64,000 nt of DNA, taken from contig CALUVI010000001.1 of NCBI GenBank assembly GCA_944324185.1, positions 48,159 through 112,158 on the forward strand. Direction: 5' to 3'. The DNA comes from Candidatus Gastranaerophilales bacterium. GTDB taxonomy: Bacteria; Cyanobacteriota; Vampirovibrionia; Gastranaerophilales; Gastranaerophilaceae. The translations under genes and the position numbers were made by a program. The notes beneath the pieces are model-generated. The model made no database searches and was not told where the DNA came from. It saw nothing but the letters and a program-made list of their open reading frames with translations. Below are positions 26,890-35,128 of this stretch, piece by piece. Within the stretch, counting starts at the first letter, position 1. The number at the start of each line of letters is the position of its first letter.

Positions 26890-27792
26890 ATGCTGCAACC
26901 CGTAAGAGGCTATAATATAGCTAATAAAGCCGATAATCATACCATTGATAAACGTACCGGTGAATATAAAGACCCGCTGATGAACTGGCCCTTGCGCGGT
27001 GCGGCGTTTTCCAACGAAGCAGGAGAAGCCCTCCGTCCTTTAATAGGCGGATTTGCCAATCTGACATGGATTCCGGCATTGATGTATATTGGAGCTGATG
27101 TTTATGATAAATACAAAAATAATCAGACCGAATATAGTCCTGACTCCAGAAGATTTTTAAAACAGGCAATTTTTCAAGGACTTGCCAGTATCTGTCTTCC
27201 GGTTGTTGCTGTTAAAATCGGGCAGAATGCCTTTTCACAATTCGGTAAATTTTCTGAAGATAAAATTTCTCTGAATGCAAAAGAACATATTTCAAAAACG
27301 GCAGAACAATTTATTGCGAACGGCAAAATGAGAGCTTTTGACGGAAAAGACAGTGAATGCAGGCAGGAATTTTTATCTCAGGTATATGACAGTCTTGATT
27401 TTAATGACAAAAAACATTCTTTTAAAAATAAATTCAAAGTTTTCAGACTTGATAACAAAGAACAAGTCGGGAATTATGCTTTAAAAACTATTGATGATTT
27501 AATTCAAATGCGAAAAGATTTATTAAACCCGTCTGCAGAAGTAAAAGCCGGGAAATGGTATTCTAAATACATAAAATATTTAAAACTCGGACAAACAGAA
27601 AATGTTGCAGTAAAAAGTGTTTTAATTGATTTACAAAAAAGCAAGCTTCTAAAAGGTAATTTTATAAAAACAATCGGCGGATTTATTGCACTCGGGCTGG
27701 CAATAAAACCTATAGACCATTTTGTTGAAAATGTTCTTATCGGAAAATATGTCGGACCAACAATAGATAATTTGAATATAAAAAAGAAATAA
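26890..27792 (+). CDS. Lineage-specific hypothetical membrane protein
   Basis: 300 residues with three probable membrane segments at about 52-74 (LIGGFANLTWIPALMYIGA), 96-115 (GLASICLPVVAVKIGQNAF) and 258-280. Between segments one and two is YDKYKNNQTEYSPDSRRFLK, which matches the layout of YKTYKDYKTASPEYKDRFL in the hypothetical protein at 43382; the two are probably paralogues. GGAG precedes the ATG. No signal peptide and no catalytic motif. Function unknown. Confidence 0.75.
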   Translation: MLQPVRGYNIANKADNHTIDKRTGEYKDPLMNWPLRGAAFSNEAGEALRPLIGGFANLTWIPALMYIGADVYDKYKNNQTEYSPDSRRFLKQAIFQGLASICLPVVAVKIGQNAFSQFGKFSEDKISLNAKEHISKTAEQFIANGKMRAFDGKDSECRQEFLSQVYDSLDFNDKKHSFKNKFKVFRLDNKEQVGNYALKTIDDLIQMRKDLLNPSAEVKAGKWYSKYIKYLKLGQTENVAVKSVLIDLQKSKLLKGNFIKTIGGFIALGLAIKPIDHFVENVLIGKYVGPTIDNLNIKKK

Positions 27793-28013
27793 TCCAAACG
27801 GACTAGTACTTTAGTAGATTAAGAAAGCATGAATATAATGCTAAAATATATATGTAAGTCGGAGACAGCTTGTGCGATTGTCGGATTTCGACGAAAAAAT
27901 GATTAGGCATTATGTGTGTGTGTTCGACTTACTTCATTAAAAAACTTTCCAAAATCTTTTCTTCATAATAATTAGCCTTGCTCCTTTTGTCTCTCTTCCG
28001 AAAGGAGCTTTTT
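27793..28013 (+). ncRNA. Candidate structured non-coding RNA with own promoter and terminator
   Basis: A TATAAT box lies at 27834-27839 with a TTTAGT-like -35 about 18 nt upstream, so transcription may start near 27847. From 27854, GTAAGTCG pairs perfectly with CGACTTAC at 27925-27932, closing a domain that holds a GTCG-GATTT-CGAC hairpin (27880-27892) and an AATG/CATT stem. A rho-independent terminator follows at 27980-28013, giving a transcript of roughly 167 nt. No ORF is present. It does not show the conserved 4.5S, tmRNA or RNase P cores. It could instead be a long leader that ends early, but the downstream udk-like gene has its own sequence room for a promoter. Confidence 0.55.
27980..28013 (+). 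terminator. Rho-independent terminator
   Basis: GCTCCTTT (27980-27987) pairs with AAAGGAGC (28001-28008) around a 13-nt loop, followed directly by TTTTT. It ends the putative small RNA, not a coding gene, as the nearest stop is almost 190 nt upstream. Confidence 0.85.
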
Positions 28014-28116
28014 GTAGGAATAAAATAGTGTAAATTTTTCTTTACAATACGCTTCAAAACATGAGCATTTTTCCGGTATTTACTATACAATGTTAGAATG
28101 AATTAAGGACGGATTT

Positions 28117-28953
28117 ATGGTGGATACTTTCGAACTTACTAACTACAACTTTTATTCAAGCCGGCTTGATATGGAACTCATAACAAGCATTGTAGATACC
28201 CTGAAAGAAATTTTGGAAGAAGATAAAAAACAGGAACAGCCTTTGTTTCTGAAAGTTGCTGATGATTTTATTCTGAATATAGCAAGAAAAGTTGTTCAGG
28301 AGAAAAAGAAAACTTTTCTGATTGGAATTACAGGTGAAAGTGCATCAGGAAAAACAGTCTTTGTTGATAATACCATTGAGGCAGTTGTCCGTGACAAAAA
28401 AGAAGGTATTTATACTGTTATCCGCCAGGATGATTATTACAAAGACACATCAAAAGAATTAATTGAAGCTGGAAGCTATGATGCTTTATTCAAAACGGGT
28501 TTCAGTTTTGATACTCCCGATGTTATTGATTTAAATTTAATGCGCGAACATTTGCTCGGACTAAAGAAAGGCGAAACGGTTGTTTCTCCAAAGTATGATT
28601 TTGTAACCTGTGTTTCTGATCCGAACGGGGATGTCAAAAAGCCGGCAAAAGTTATACTTACAGAAGGACTTTATGTCCTCAACAAAGAACTTCGCGATAT
28701 TATGGATGTAAAAGTTTACGTATTTACTCCGATTGATGTAATAAAAGAGCGCTGGTATAAACGCGCTGTATCACGCGGAAAGACCGGTGAAGCTGCAGAT
28801 TTGCAGTTCAAAAACGTAAACGAAACCGCCCAGCAATACATCCGTCCGACTTATGAGATTTCTGACTGCATAATTAACGGCATGGTAGACAAGGATTATA
28901 TTAAAGTTATTACAGATAAGATTAAAACCCGTCTTGCAGAAGTTTGCTGCTAG
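28117..28953 (+). CDS. udk: Uridine kinase-like P-loop kinase
   Basis: 278 residues, longer than typical uridine kinases (about 210) because of a 65-residue N-terminal extension. The Walker A loop is GITGESASGKTVF at about 70-82. VIRQDDYYKDTS, then ILTEGLYVLN and RGKTGEAADLQFKNV follow the uridine kinase/phosphoribulokinase layout. Expected to phosphorylate uridine or cytidine with ATP or GTP, salvaging pyrimidines; phosphoribulokinase-like or other substrates are not excluded. AAGGA precedes the ATG. Next gene queD starts 15 nt later, so they share a transcript. Confidence 0.85.
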   Translation: MVDTFELTNYNFYSSRLDMELITSIVDTLKEILEEDKKQEQPLFLKVADDFILNIARKVVQEKKKTFLIGITGESASGKTVFVDNTIEAVVRDKKEGIYTVIRQDDYYKDTSKELIEAGSYDALFKTGFSFDTPDVIDLNLMREHLLGLKKGETVVSPKYDFVTCVSDPNGDVKKPAKVILTEGLYVLNKELRDIMDVKVYVFTPIDVIKERWYKRAVSRGKTGEAADLQFKNVNETAQQYIRPTYEISDCIINGMVDKDYIKVITDKIKTRLAEVCC

Positions 28954-28968
28954 GGGGAGGAAGATAAA

Positions 28969-29331
28969 ATGTTTGAATTAAAAGCACAAATGTATTTTTC
29001 GGCAGCCCATCATCTTCTAAATTATGACGGCGAATGCGAAAACCAGCATGGACACAACTGGCTTGTCGAAGCTTATGTTAAAGGTGAAACTTTAGATAAA
29101 AGCAATATACTTGTAGATTATAAAGTTCTTAAAAAAGAAATGAAAGCGGTTTTAGACCTTTTAGACCACAAAGACCTGAATGAGCTTCCGTATTTTAATG
29201 GCGAAAGCCCTTCAAGTGAAATGATTTCTATGTTTATATATAATAAATTGAAGGAAAAAATCGTTCAGATTTCAAAAGTTTCTGTCTGGGAAACTGCTAC
29301 CTCCTGCGCAAGCTATTTTGAAGAGGGGTAA
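28969..29331 (+). CDS. queD: 6-pyruvoyl-tetrahydropterin synthase/QueD family
   Basis: 120 residues, normal length. Zinc-binding histidines occur in FSAAHHL and QHGHNW, and the active-site cysteine is in GECENQHGH. VDYKVLKKEMKAVLDLLDHKDLN and PSSEMISMFIYNKL complete the family pattern. QueD makes 6-carboxy-tetrahydropterin on the way to queuosine and other 7-deazapurines; the same fold also serves folate/biopterin routes. queC and queE are not in this window. GGGGAGGAAG lies before the ATG. Confidence 0.9.
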   Translation: MFELKAQMYFSAAHHLLNYDGECENQHGHNWLVEAYVKGETLDKSNILVDYKVLKKEMKAVLDLLDHKDLNELPYFNGESPSSEMISMFIYNKLKEKIVQISKVSVWETATSCASYFEEG

Positions 29332-29336
29332 GGGGT

Positions 29337-29395
29337 AAATTTAAATTTTGCGGAGCAAGCTCCACACTACTATGCTATTGTAATGCTTACGCATT
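29337..29395. repeat. Repeat palindromes after queD
   Basis: A GCGGAGCAAGCTCCACACTA module (29352-29371) is followed by a GTAATGC-TTA-CGCATTAC hairpin (29379-29396). Confidence 0.6.
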
Positions 29396-29426
29396 ACACG
29401 CTCGAGGTGTAATACTTGTTGATTTT

Positions 29427-29464
29427 TTAATTAATGCCGGCTTTACCAAGCCGGCATTAATTAA
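29427..29464. terminator. Strong hairpin terminator between queD and uppP
   Basis: A 17-bp perfect stem (TTAATTAATGCCGGCTT, 29427-29443, with its complement 29448-29464) and a TACC loop. A- and T-rich flanks fit a bidirectional rho-independent terminator. Confidence 0.85.
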
Positions 29465-29499
29465 AAATATAAAATTTCATCTATTATGTTATAATAAAT

Positions 29500-29519
29500 T
29501 CTGTAAAATTTATTACAGA
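29500..29519. promoter_or_regulatory. Inverted-repeat operator candidate upstream of uppP
   Basis: TCTGTAA, six bases, then TTACAGA: a perfect 7-6-7 inverted repeat. It sits 5 nt after a TATAAT box (29490-29495) and 17 nt before the uppP start, where a repressor would block transcription. The matching regulator is unknown. Confidence 0.4.
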
Positions 29520-29536
29520 CATAGAGAGGGCTCTCA

Positions 29537-30376
29537 ATGGATTTTATACAGTCGATACTGATGGGAATTGTTCAGGGGTTAAGCGAATTTTTGCCGATTT
29601 CAAGCTCTGCACACCTTGTTTTTACGTCAAATTTTTATAAAGTTTTTAAAGGAATTGAAGAGATTCACCATTCAAATCAGGAAATTTTCACGGATATAAT
29701 GCTCCATCTGGGAACACTTACTGCGGTTTTAATTTTCTTTAGAAAAGAAATTTTTGAAATAATTAAAGCGCTTTATTTTGGCTTAAAAACAAGAAATTAT
29801 ACTTCTTATGACTTCAAACTCGGTGTTTATATAATTCTTGGAACAATAATAACTGTTCTTATTGCATATCCGCTGAATGAAATAGCAGGCGGGCTTGTTT
29901 TTAAGCCTGAAATTGTCGGAGTTTTACTTATTCTTACCGGAATATTGCTTCTTTTTAGCGAATTTTGGGCAAAAAAAATCTCTGAAAAAAAAGATATTTG
30001 CCTGAAAAACTCTATACTTGTTGCAATTGCACAAGGGTTTGCAGCGCTTCCGGGTTTTTCTCGTTCTGGATTAACGATTGCAACAGGGCTTTTGAGCGGC
30101 ATGGACAGGTCTGTTGCTGCAAGATATTCTTTTTTACTCAGTATTCCGATAATTCTTGGCTCTTCAATGGTTTATCCGCTTGTAAAACTTGATTTCCATG
30201 AAGTTATAACCTTTAACTGGGCGGCAATTATTTCCGGTACTGTAGTTTCAGGGCTTGTCGGATATGTCTGCATAAAATATTTTCTAAAATTTGTCGCAAA
30301 ATTCTCTCTGGCAATTTTCGGCTACTACTGTATAATTGCAGGAATTTTTACGGCAATCTTTTTCGGCCTGTATTAA
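29537..30376 (+). CDS. uppP: Undecaprenyl-diphosphatase
   Basis: 279 residues, family length. Integral membrane enzyme (eight or so helices) that removes a phosphate from undecaprenyl diphosphate, recycling the lipid carrier for peptidoglycan and surface glycans and giving bacitracin tolerance. Signatures: GIVQGLSEFLPISSSAHLVF near the N-terminus and LPGFSRSGLTIATGLLSG in the second half, the two active-site regions. GAGAGGGCTCTCA precedes the ATG. Useful to the glycan operon at 4178-8895 and to wall synthesis. Confidence 0.97.
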   Translation: MDFIQSILMGIVQGLSEFLPISSSAHLVFTSNFYKVFKGIEEIHHSNQEIFTDIMLHLGTLTAVLIFFRKEIFEIIKALYFGLKTRNYTSYDFKLGVYIILGTIITVLIAYPLNEIAGGLVFKPEIVGVLLILTGILLLFSEFWAKKISEKKDICLKNSILVAIAQGFAALPGFSRSGLTIATGLLSGMDRSVAARYSFLLSIPIILGSSMVYPLVKLDFHEVITFNWAAIISGTVVSGLVGYVCIKYFLKFVAKFSLAIFGYYCIIAGIFTAIFFGLY

Positions 30377-30405
30377 ATAAATCTATTCACTAAGAGGAGA
30401 AAATC

Positions 30406-31068
30406 ATGAATTTAAATAAATATATAGAACACACACTTCTAAAACAGGATGCAACAAAAGCAGAGGTAACAAAATTACTTGAAGAAGCTTGCAAATACGA
30501 CTTTCTGGGTGTTTGCGTAAATCCTTGTAATGTTAAATTTGCAAAACAGTATTTAAAAGATACCGGAAATAAAGAGGTCAAAGTCGTTACTGTGATAGGC
30601 TTTCCTTTGGGACAAACAACTACAGAAAGTAAAATACTTGAAACCGTTGATGCAATCAATAGCGGCGCTGATGAAATTGATATGGTAATCAACGGCGGCA
30701 GACTGAAAGATGGTGATTATGACTATATTACAGAAGAAATTTCAAAAATAAAAGCTGCTTCTCAGAATCACAATTTGAAAGTAATTATAGAGACAGATTT
30801 GCTTACTGCGGATGAAATAAAAACAGCTTGCGAACTTTGCATAAAAGGCGGGGCTGATTTTGTAAAAACTTCAACCGGATTTGTCAAAAATGGAGCAGGT
30901 GCAAAAGTTGAAGATGTAAAATTAATGTATGAAATTGTTAAAGATTCCGGATTACAGATTAAAGCCTCCGGAGGCATCAGAGACCGTGAAACTGCAGTTA
31001 AGATGATAGAAGCAGGTGCTTCAAGACTCGGCACAAGCTCAGGTGTCAAAATTGTCAGCAGTGTATAA
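30406..31068 (+). CDS. deoC: Deoxyribose-phosphate aldolase
   Basis: 220 residues, family length. Splits 2-deoxyribose 5-phosphate into acetaldehyde and glyceraldehyde 3-phosphate (nucleoside breakdown). Signatures: [42 protein letters not shown], and the Schiff-base lysine in [10 protein letters not shown], then [20 protein letters not shown] lies before the ATG. It follows uppP by 29 nt and may share its transcript; other nucleoside-catabolism genes are absent. Confidence 0.97.
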   Translation: MNLNKYIEHTLLKQDATKAEVTKLLEEACKYDFLGVCVNPCNVKFAKQYLKDTGNKEVKVVTVIGFPLGQTTTESKILETVDAINSGADEIDMVINGGRLKDGDYDYITEEISKIKAASQNHNLKVIIETDLLTADEIKTACELCIKGGADFVKTSTGFVKNGAGAKVEDVKLMYEIVKDSGLQIKASGGIRDRETAVKMIEAGASRLGTSSGVKIVSSV

Positions 31069-31135
31069 TGTCATTGTCAGGTAAAACCTGACCTGTTTGA
31101 TAAATTTCTTGTGGAGCAAGCTCCACACTACTGGT
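31069..31135. repeat. Two palindromic repeat modules
   Basis: GTCAGGTAAAACCTGAC (31077-31093) and TTGTGGAGCAAGCTCCACAC (31109-31128), in the same order as at 39210-39260 and, inverted, 25310-25375. Confidence 0.8.
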
Positions 31136-31174
31136 GGTAATACCTGTAAGTATAATTAATAACAGGAGATAAAC

Positions 31175-31990
31175 ATGATAATTGATGCACATACACATAT
31201 CGGAAATTCTTTCTGGGGGCAGTTTTCGCCTGAATATCTTCTTGATATTACCGGAGATGATATTGATATTTTAATTTGTTCCAACCTTGAAGGAATTGAC
31301 AGTTATACCGGCAAGGACGAGATTAAATGCAATCTTGAAATGCTTAATGCTTCTAAAAAATACCCGAAAATTAAACCTCTCGCCATCTGCGAGGTGGACA
31401 GGACTGAAAACGCTGACAAAATCAGGAAACTTCTTTCAGAACATTCGGAATTCGTCGGGCTAAAGTTTCATCCGGAATTTACAAAACTAGCGGCAGACTC
31501 AGATAAATATGATGATTATCTGAAAGCCGCGCGTGAGTTTAAAAAGCCCTGCCTGTATCATTCAGGTCATATAAAATCCAGATTTTCTTCTCCGGAATTG
31601 ATTTATAAAAAAGCAAAGCAGTTTCCGGAAGTTCCGGTTATTCTCGGGCATTTGTCCACAACAACAAGAGAATGTCACGAAAGAGCAATAGAAATTATGG
31701 TTGAATCTATAGAAAATGAAACCGCAACTTTGTACGCAGATGTTTCCTGGGTCGGGGTGGAAGATTCAATTATGCTTATTGAAAAATTAAAAAATACAAA
31801 ATGCGGGGATTTCACTAATCGTATTCTCTGGGCTTCTGATGTTCCGGTGGGCGAGTTTAACCAGAAAAGAGAATTGTATTTGAAAAATTTAGCAGAATTT
31901 CAAACCGGCATATATGAGCATTTCAAGGATAAAGAATTATTAAATAATTTAATGTATGGTAATGCTGCAAAACTTTTCAGGTTGGGGTAA
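31175..31990 (+). CDS. Amidohydrolase-family (TIM-barrel) metal hydrolase
   Basis: 271 residues. The N-terminus MIIDAHTHIGNSFWG has the HxH metal site, then GLKFHPEFTKL, LYHSGHIKSRF, VILGHLSTTTREC and ILWASDVPVG supply later His and Asp ligands. This matches the amidohydrolase 2 group (PF04909), which includes decarboxylases and lactonases, more than TatD nucleases. Substrate unknown. AGGAG precedes the ATG. The gene follows deoC after a repeat, on the same strand, and ends in a hairpin. Confidence 0.82.
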   Translation: MIIDAHTHIGNSFWGQFSPEYLLDITGDDIDILICSNLEGIDSYTGKDEIKCNLEMLNASKKYPKIKPLAICEVDRTENADKIRKLLSEHSEFVGLKFHPEFTKLAADSDKYDDYLKAAREFKKPCLYHSGHIKSRFSSPELIYKKAKQFPEVPVILGHLSTTTRECHERAIEIMVESIENETATLYADVSWVGVEDSIMLIEKLKNTKCGDFTNRILWASDVPVGEFNQKRELYLKNLAEFQTGIYEHFKDKELLNNLMYGNAAKLFRLG

Positions 31991-32327
31991 GGTATTTTTG
32001 ATACTGCAATTTTGCTGCGGTAAATCGAAGATTTACCGCAGCACTAATTGGGCGACACAAGCGCGTTCCCTCTCCAACGGGGAGGGCTGGGGAGGGGGTA
32101 AATGTATTTGGCTGGTAGGTCAAACTGCCGGTGTGGTGGCATTGCTAGGAGCGGGAACGACGCGGCAATCCATATTATTGTTGGGTTTCACCCAATCTAC
32201 AGTTTTCAGTCAATAACTATAATACTAAGGTTCCAGCAAACAACGCTTTTAATATATCTTCACATCATATTGTATGTTTTTATATTGTTGAGTATTATTA
32301 TAGAATAACCCAATAAAAGGAAATTCT
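31991..32327. repeat. Repeat-filled gap with hairpin
   Basis: Hairpin GCTGCGGTAAAT/ATTTACCGCAGC (32014-32042) matches that at 3220. Then come a GTTCCCTCTCCAACGGGGAG module (32063-32090), a GGGTAAATGTATTTGG unit (32094-32150) and a GCGGCAATCC module with GTTGGGTTTCACCC (32160-32195). The last 100 nt are AT-rich and hold the start region of the next gene. ORFs here are repeat translations. Confidence 0.7.
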
Positions 32328-33398
32328 ATGTCACAAAGTAATTTGCCGAGACAAATAACTGTAGCGGAAATGGCACCGCACGTTCACAGTTTTGCACCCG
32401 GCGAAAACAAAGTTAATAAAATATCGTCGTGGCTGATAGCATGGATAGAAAAATCGTTGAAGAAGGGAATTATCAAGCCTTATGATTTGCTTCCTTCAAA
32501 AGGTGATCTGGCTTTTCATACCGGCGTGAGCAAAGGGACTATACAGAGCGTTTTTAGATTTGTAGAGGACTTCGGGCTTCTGAAATACAAACAAAGAATC
32601 TGTACTTATATTAAGGACGGACACGGAAATAATTCGGCAAAAAAGCTTACATCAAAAAGAGAATTAGCATCAGAAGCCATAAAAAAATATCTTTATGAAA
32701 ACGGTTATAAAGTTGGAGATTGCCTTATTTCAATCAGAAAACTCGGTTTGAAAACGGGAATATCTGCCGCAACTATTCGTGTTGCTATCGGGAGTCTTAT
32801 ATCAGAAGGGATTATAAAAAAAGAAAATAATGTTTTTATTGTTTTACGTATGGATTTTAAACCGGTCAATATCCAATTGGAGACTCTAGTAGAAAAAATA
32901 GCAGCAAAAATCAGGATGTATGTTACGGAAAATTATCAGGTCGGAGAAAAATTGCCTGCAAATCAGGAGCTTGCAGCAAAATTTAATGTGAGCATAAAAA
33001 CAATTCATGATGCAATAAAACTTCTGGCAAAGGACGGAATTCTTTTTACAAGAAGAGGGCAATACGGAACGGTTGTGGTTAATAAGATGAATAAGAATAT
33101 TCAATATTATTATGAAAGAATAGAACTAAAATTACGCAATTTTATAGCGGAAAATTGTGATATAGGTTCGCGCCTTCCTTCTATAGCGGAACTGGCAAAA
33201 AATTATCATGTAAGCGCAAAAACTGTTAAAAAAGCACTTGATAATCTGGCGGAAGAAGGTTATATAACATTTTCCCGCGGACGCTGGGGCGGAACATTTG
33301 TTACAGATATTCCGCAGCAGGGTAATGAAGGGTATAAATGGCTTGCAATAAGCAAGGATTATATTACGGAAACAGACGGTTTGTCTGTTGATACTTGA
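32328..33398 (+). CDS. Regulator with four tandem GntR-like winged helices
   Basis: 356 residues. Four winged helix-turn-helix units follow each other at about 30-95, 109-172, 184-252 and 260-327. Units three and four match GntR best: EKLPANQELAAKFNVSIKTI and SRLPSIAELAKNYHVSAKTV, followed by a wing such as GYITFSRGRWGGTFV. Units one and two are diverged (LLPSKGDLAFHTGVSKGTI; ISIRKLGLKTGISAATI). No effector-binding or aminotransferase domain is present, unlike known GntR subfamilies. AAAGGAAATTCT precedes the ATG. Its stop overlaps the -35 box of infC. It likely binds an extended DNA site; target unknown. Confidence 0.85.
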   Translation: MSQSNLPRQITVAEMAPHVHSFAPGENKVNKISSWLIAWIEKSLKKGIIKPYDLLPSKGDLAFHTGVSKGTIQSVFRFVEDFGLLKYKQRICTYIKDGHGNNSAKKLTSKRELASEAIKKYLYENGYKVGDCLISIRKLGLKTGISAATIRVAIGSLISEGIIKKENNVFIVLRMDFKPVNIQLETLVEKIAAKIRMYVTENYQVGEKLPANQELAAKFNVSIKTIHDAIKLLAKDGILFTRRGQYGTVVVNKMNKNIQYYYERIELKLRNFIAENCDIGSRLPSIAELAKNYHVSAKTVKKALDNLAEEGYITFSRGRWGGTFVTDIPQQGNEGYKWLAISKDYITETDGLSVDT

Positions 33399-33422
33399 AA
33401 ATAGATTTTGGCATGATATTAT
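33395..33422 (+). promoter_or_regulatory. infC promoter
   Basis: TTGAAA (33395-33400) and TATTAT (33417-33422) are spaced 16 nt apart, about 35 nt before the infC start. The -35 box overlaps the stop codon of the upstream regulator gene. Confidence 0.6.
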
Positions 33423-33456
33423 AAATACTAGTAAAGAATTGAAAGGAGATAAAACC

Positions 33457-33999
33457 ATCGCAAACGAAGAAAGAAGCCAGAATAAAGGCAAGGATAAGCC
33501 TCTGATAAATGAAAGAATCAGAGCAAAAGAAGTAAGACTAATAGATGAAAACGGTAATAATCACGGAATTGTATCGACATCACAAGCATTAAGAATGGCT
33601 GAAGAAGCGGATTTGGATTTGGTTGTAATCAGCCCGAATCAAGCTCCTCCTGTAGCAAAGATTTTAAACTACGGTAAGTATAAATACGAGTTGGAAAAAA
33701 AGGCTAAAGAAGCAAAGAAAAAACAACACGTTGTTGATATAAAAGAAATAAAAGTACGTTATAAAATAGATACTCACGATTATGAAGTAAGATTGAAAAA
33801 TATCAGAAAATTTATTTCACAGGGTAATAAAGTTAAGATAGTTGTAATGCTCAGAGGACGTGAAATGCAGCATTCAGCTCTGGCAGTAGAACTTGCAAAC
33901 AGATTTATTGCAGATTTGGCGAATGATCCTGTAACAGTTGAAAAGAAACCCGTGGTAGAAGGTCGAAACGTAACTGTTTGGCTGGCACCGCAAAATTAG
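33457..33999 (+). CDS. infC: Translation initiation factor IF-3 (ATC start codon)
   Basis: 180 residues if begun at the ATC at 33457. AAAGGAG lies 8 nt before it, and no in-frame ATG or GTG with a ribosome site exists nearby; the open frame upstream reaches only a TTG inside the regulator gene. IF-3 genes characteristically use rare AUU/AUC/AUA starts, which IF-3 itself rejects, giving self-repression. Protein signatures: PLINERIRAKEVRLIDENG, PPVAKILNYGKYKYE, then VDIKEIKVRYKIDTHDY and VVMLRGREMQH. Binds the 30S subunit and checks the initiator tRNA. rpmI and rplT, common neighbours, do not follow. Confidence 0.96.
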   Translation: MANEERSQNKGKDKPLINERIRAKEVRLIDENGNNHGIVSTSQALRMAEEADLDLVVISPNQAPPVAKILNYGKYKYELEKKAKEAKKKQHVVDIKEIKVRYKIDTHDYEVRLKNIRKFISQGNKVKIVVMLRGREMQHSALAVELANRFIADLANDPVTVEKKPVVEGRNVTVWLAPQN

Positions 34000-34253
34000 T
34001 ATTGTTAATTAAACAAAGTAGTTTATAAAAAAGACTTGATTAATAATCTTTAGCAAGTAGAATAAAAATATGTTATATGGCTTCTTTAAGGGGTCGTAAG
34101 TTAGAACATACAGGGAACGGCAGTTTTTTGTCAACTCCTGTGGTAATTGAATAAAGTATGCCGCAATAGCTCCCCCGGTGGAGCCGAGTGGCGAAACGTA
34201 CAGGGAAAACGTAGAGCTTGCTCTACCAACCCAGTGATAATTAAATAAAATAT
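34000..34253. repeat. Imperfect ~94-nt duplication with partial tRNA copy
   Basis: 34141-34172 repeats at 34235-34266 with three mismatches; both contain TATGCCGCAATAGCTC, the first part of tRNA-Phe, but the first copy then departs from the tRNA. ACATACAGGGAA at 34106 also recurs as ACGTACAGGGAA at 34196. GTAGAGCTTGCTCTAC (34211-34226) is a short palindrome. No protein gene is supported here. Confidence 0.7.
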
Positions 34254-34326
34254 GCCGCAATAGCTCAGTTGGTAGAGCAAGGGACTGAAAATCCCTGTGT
34301 CCTTGGTTCAATTCCGAGTTGCGGCA
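34254..34326 (+). tRNA. tRNA-Phe (anticodon GAA)
   Basis: Full cloverleaf of 73 nt. Acceptor arm GCCGCAA pairs with TTGCGGC, discriminator A. D-arm TAGCTCAGTTGGTAGAGC, anticodon stem AGGGA/TCCCT with loop CTGAAAA (GAA anticodon), and T-loop GGTTCAATTCC. The 3' CCA is not encoded. It is followed by TTTTTTTT and then a lineage-specific gene. Confidence 0.97.
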
Positions 34327-34423
34327 TATTTTTTTTGTCAGGAATATAGTCTTTTGCCGCGGTAGTGAGTTCATTACAAATTCCAATTTTAGCAAAACTA
34401 ATGAAAAAGATATGGAGGTTTTT

Positions 34424-35035
34424 ATGCCTGAGCTTATACCCCTTAATATTGATAATATTAATACTCAACACCAAAATGTTATGAATTCTTCTAATTATGG
34501 TGCTGATTATGAATTAACCGGAGAAATTCTAAAGAAGTATCCGTGTAATACAGAAAAAGAAATTGTTGCATTAAAAATATATTTAATTAATGCTACAAAT
34601 TCAACAAATCTCTTAAGCCATAAGAACAAAATACACATTTCGGAATTAGCTGAGATTATAACTGAAATTAAAGATTTTGATAAACGGGTGAAAGAAGGTG
34701 ATCCTGAATTAGTTAAAGAGCTGGCGCGGGGAAATGGTAAAGTAAAACTTTTTTCTTTTGCTTCAAAATATTGCTGTTATCACAATTATTTGGTTTATGG
34801 TAAAGACGATTATTACATTTATGATACTATATTAAAGAAGAATTTGTACCGTTATTTCCCCGGAATGGAACCTGCTTTAATAGAAAAATACCGGTTTAAT
34901 TTGAACTACACTGAATATAAAAATAGTTTAGATAAATTTATCAAACAAGCGGGGCTGCTGAAATATGATTATATTCGCAGAAAGTTTGATCATTTTGTCT
35001 GGAATCAATTTAGAGAAAAAAGAACAGAAGATTAG
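34424..35035 (+). CDS. Hypothetical protein beside tRNA-Phe
   Basis: 203 residues from the ATG at 34424, which has GGAGG before it; an upstream frame runs into the tRNA and is rejected as a start. No signal peptide or membrane segment. The middle has KLFSFASKYCCYHN, then YYIYDTILKKNLYRYF. I recall similar F-A-x-K-Y-C...H-N...Y-x-I-Y-D patterns in uncharacterised bacterial proteins, possibly related to helix-hairpin-helix glycosylase folds, but cannot place it. Downstream of a tRNA gene with a broken copy, so it may be acquired DNA. Confidence 0.7.
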   Translation: MPELIPLNIDNINTQHQNVMNSSNYGADYELTGEILKKYPCNTEKEIVALKIYLINATNSTNLLSHKNKIHISELAEIITEIKDFDKRVKEGDPELVKELARGNGKVKLFSFASKYCCYHNYLVYGKDDYYIYDTILKKNLYRYFPGMEPALIEKYRFNLNYTEYKNSLDKFIKQAGLLKYDYIRRKFDHFVWNQFREKRTED

Positions 35036-35128
35036 GCAGATGTTTCGCATGAGAATTCTTAAAGACCGACAACTGCAGAATTATTTTTATAATGACAAAA
35101 AATAAGATTTTCGGTTTTTATAAATAAT

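Noticed and set aside
27847..28013. 4.5S, 6S or tmRNA gene
   Set aside because: The conserved 4.5S loop, tmRNA tag frame and 6S open-bubble helix are not visible; kept as an unassigned candidate RNA.
31956..32216. Plus-strand ORF after the amidohydrolase
   Set aside because: Begins inside the gene and runs through repeat modules; not a real gene.
34009..34395. Minus-strand open frame of 128 codons over the tRNA
   Set aside because: It is the antisense of tRNA-Phe and its partial copy (gives R-D-F-Q-S-L type peptide); no ribosome site.
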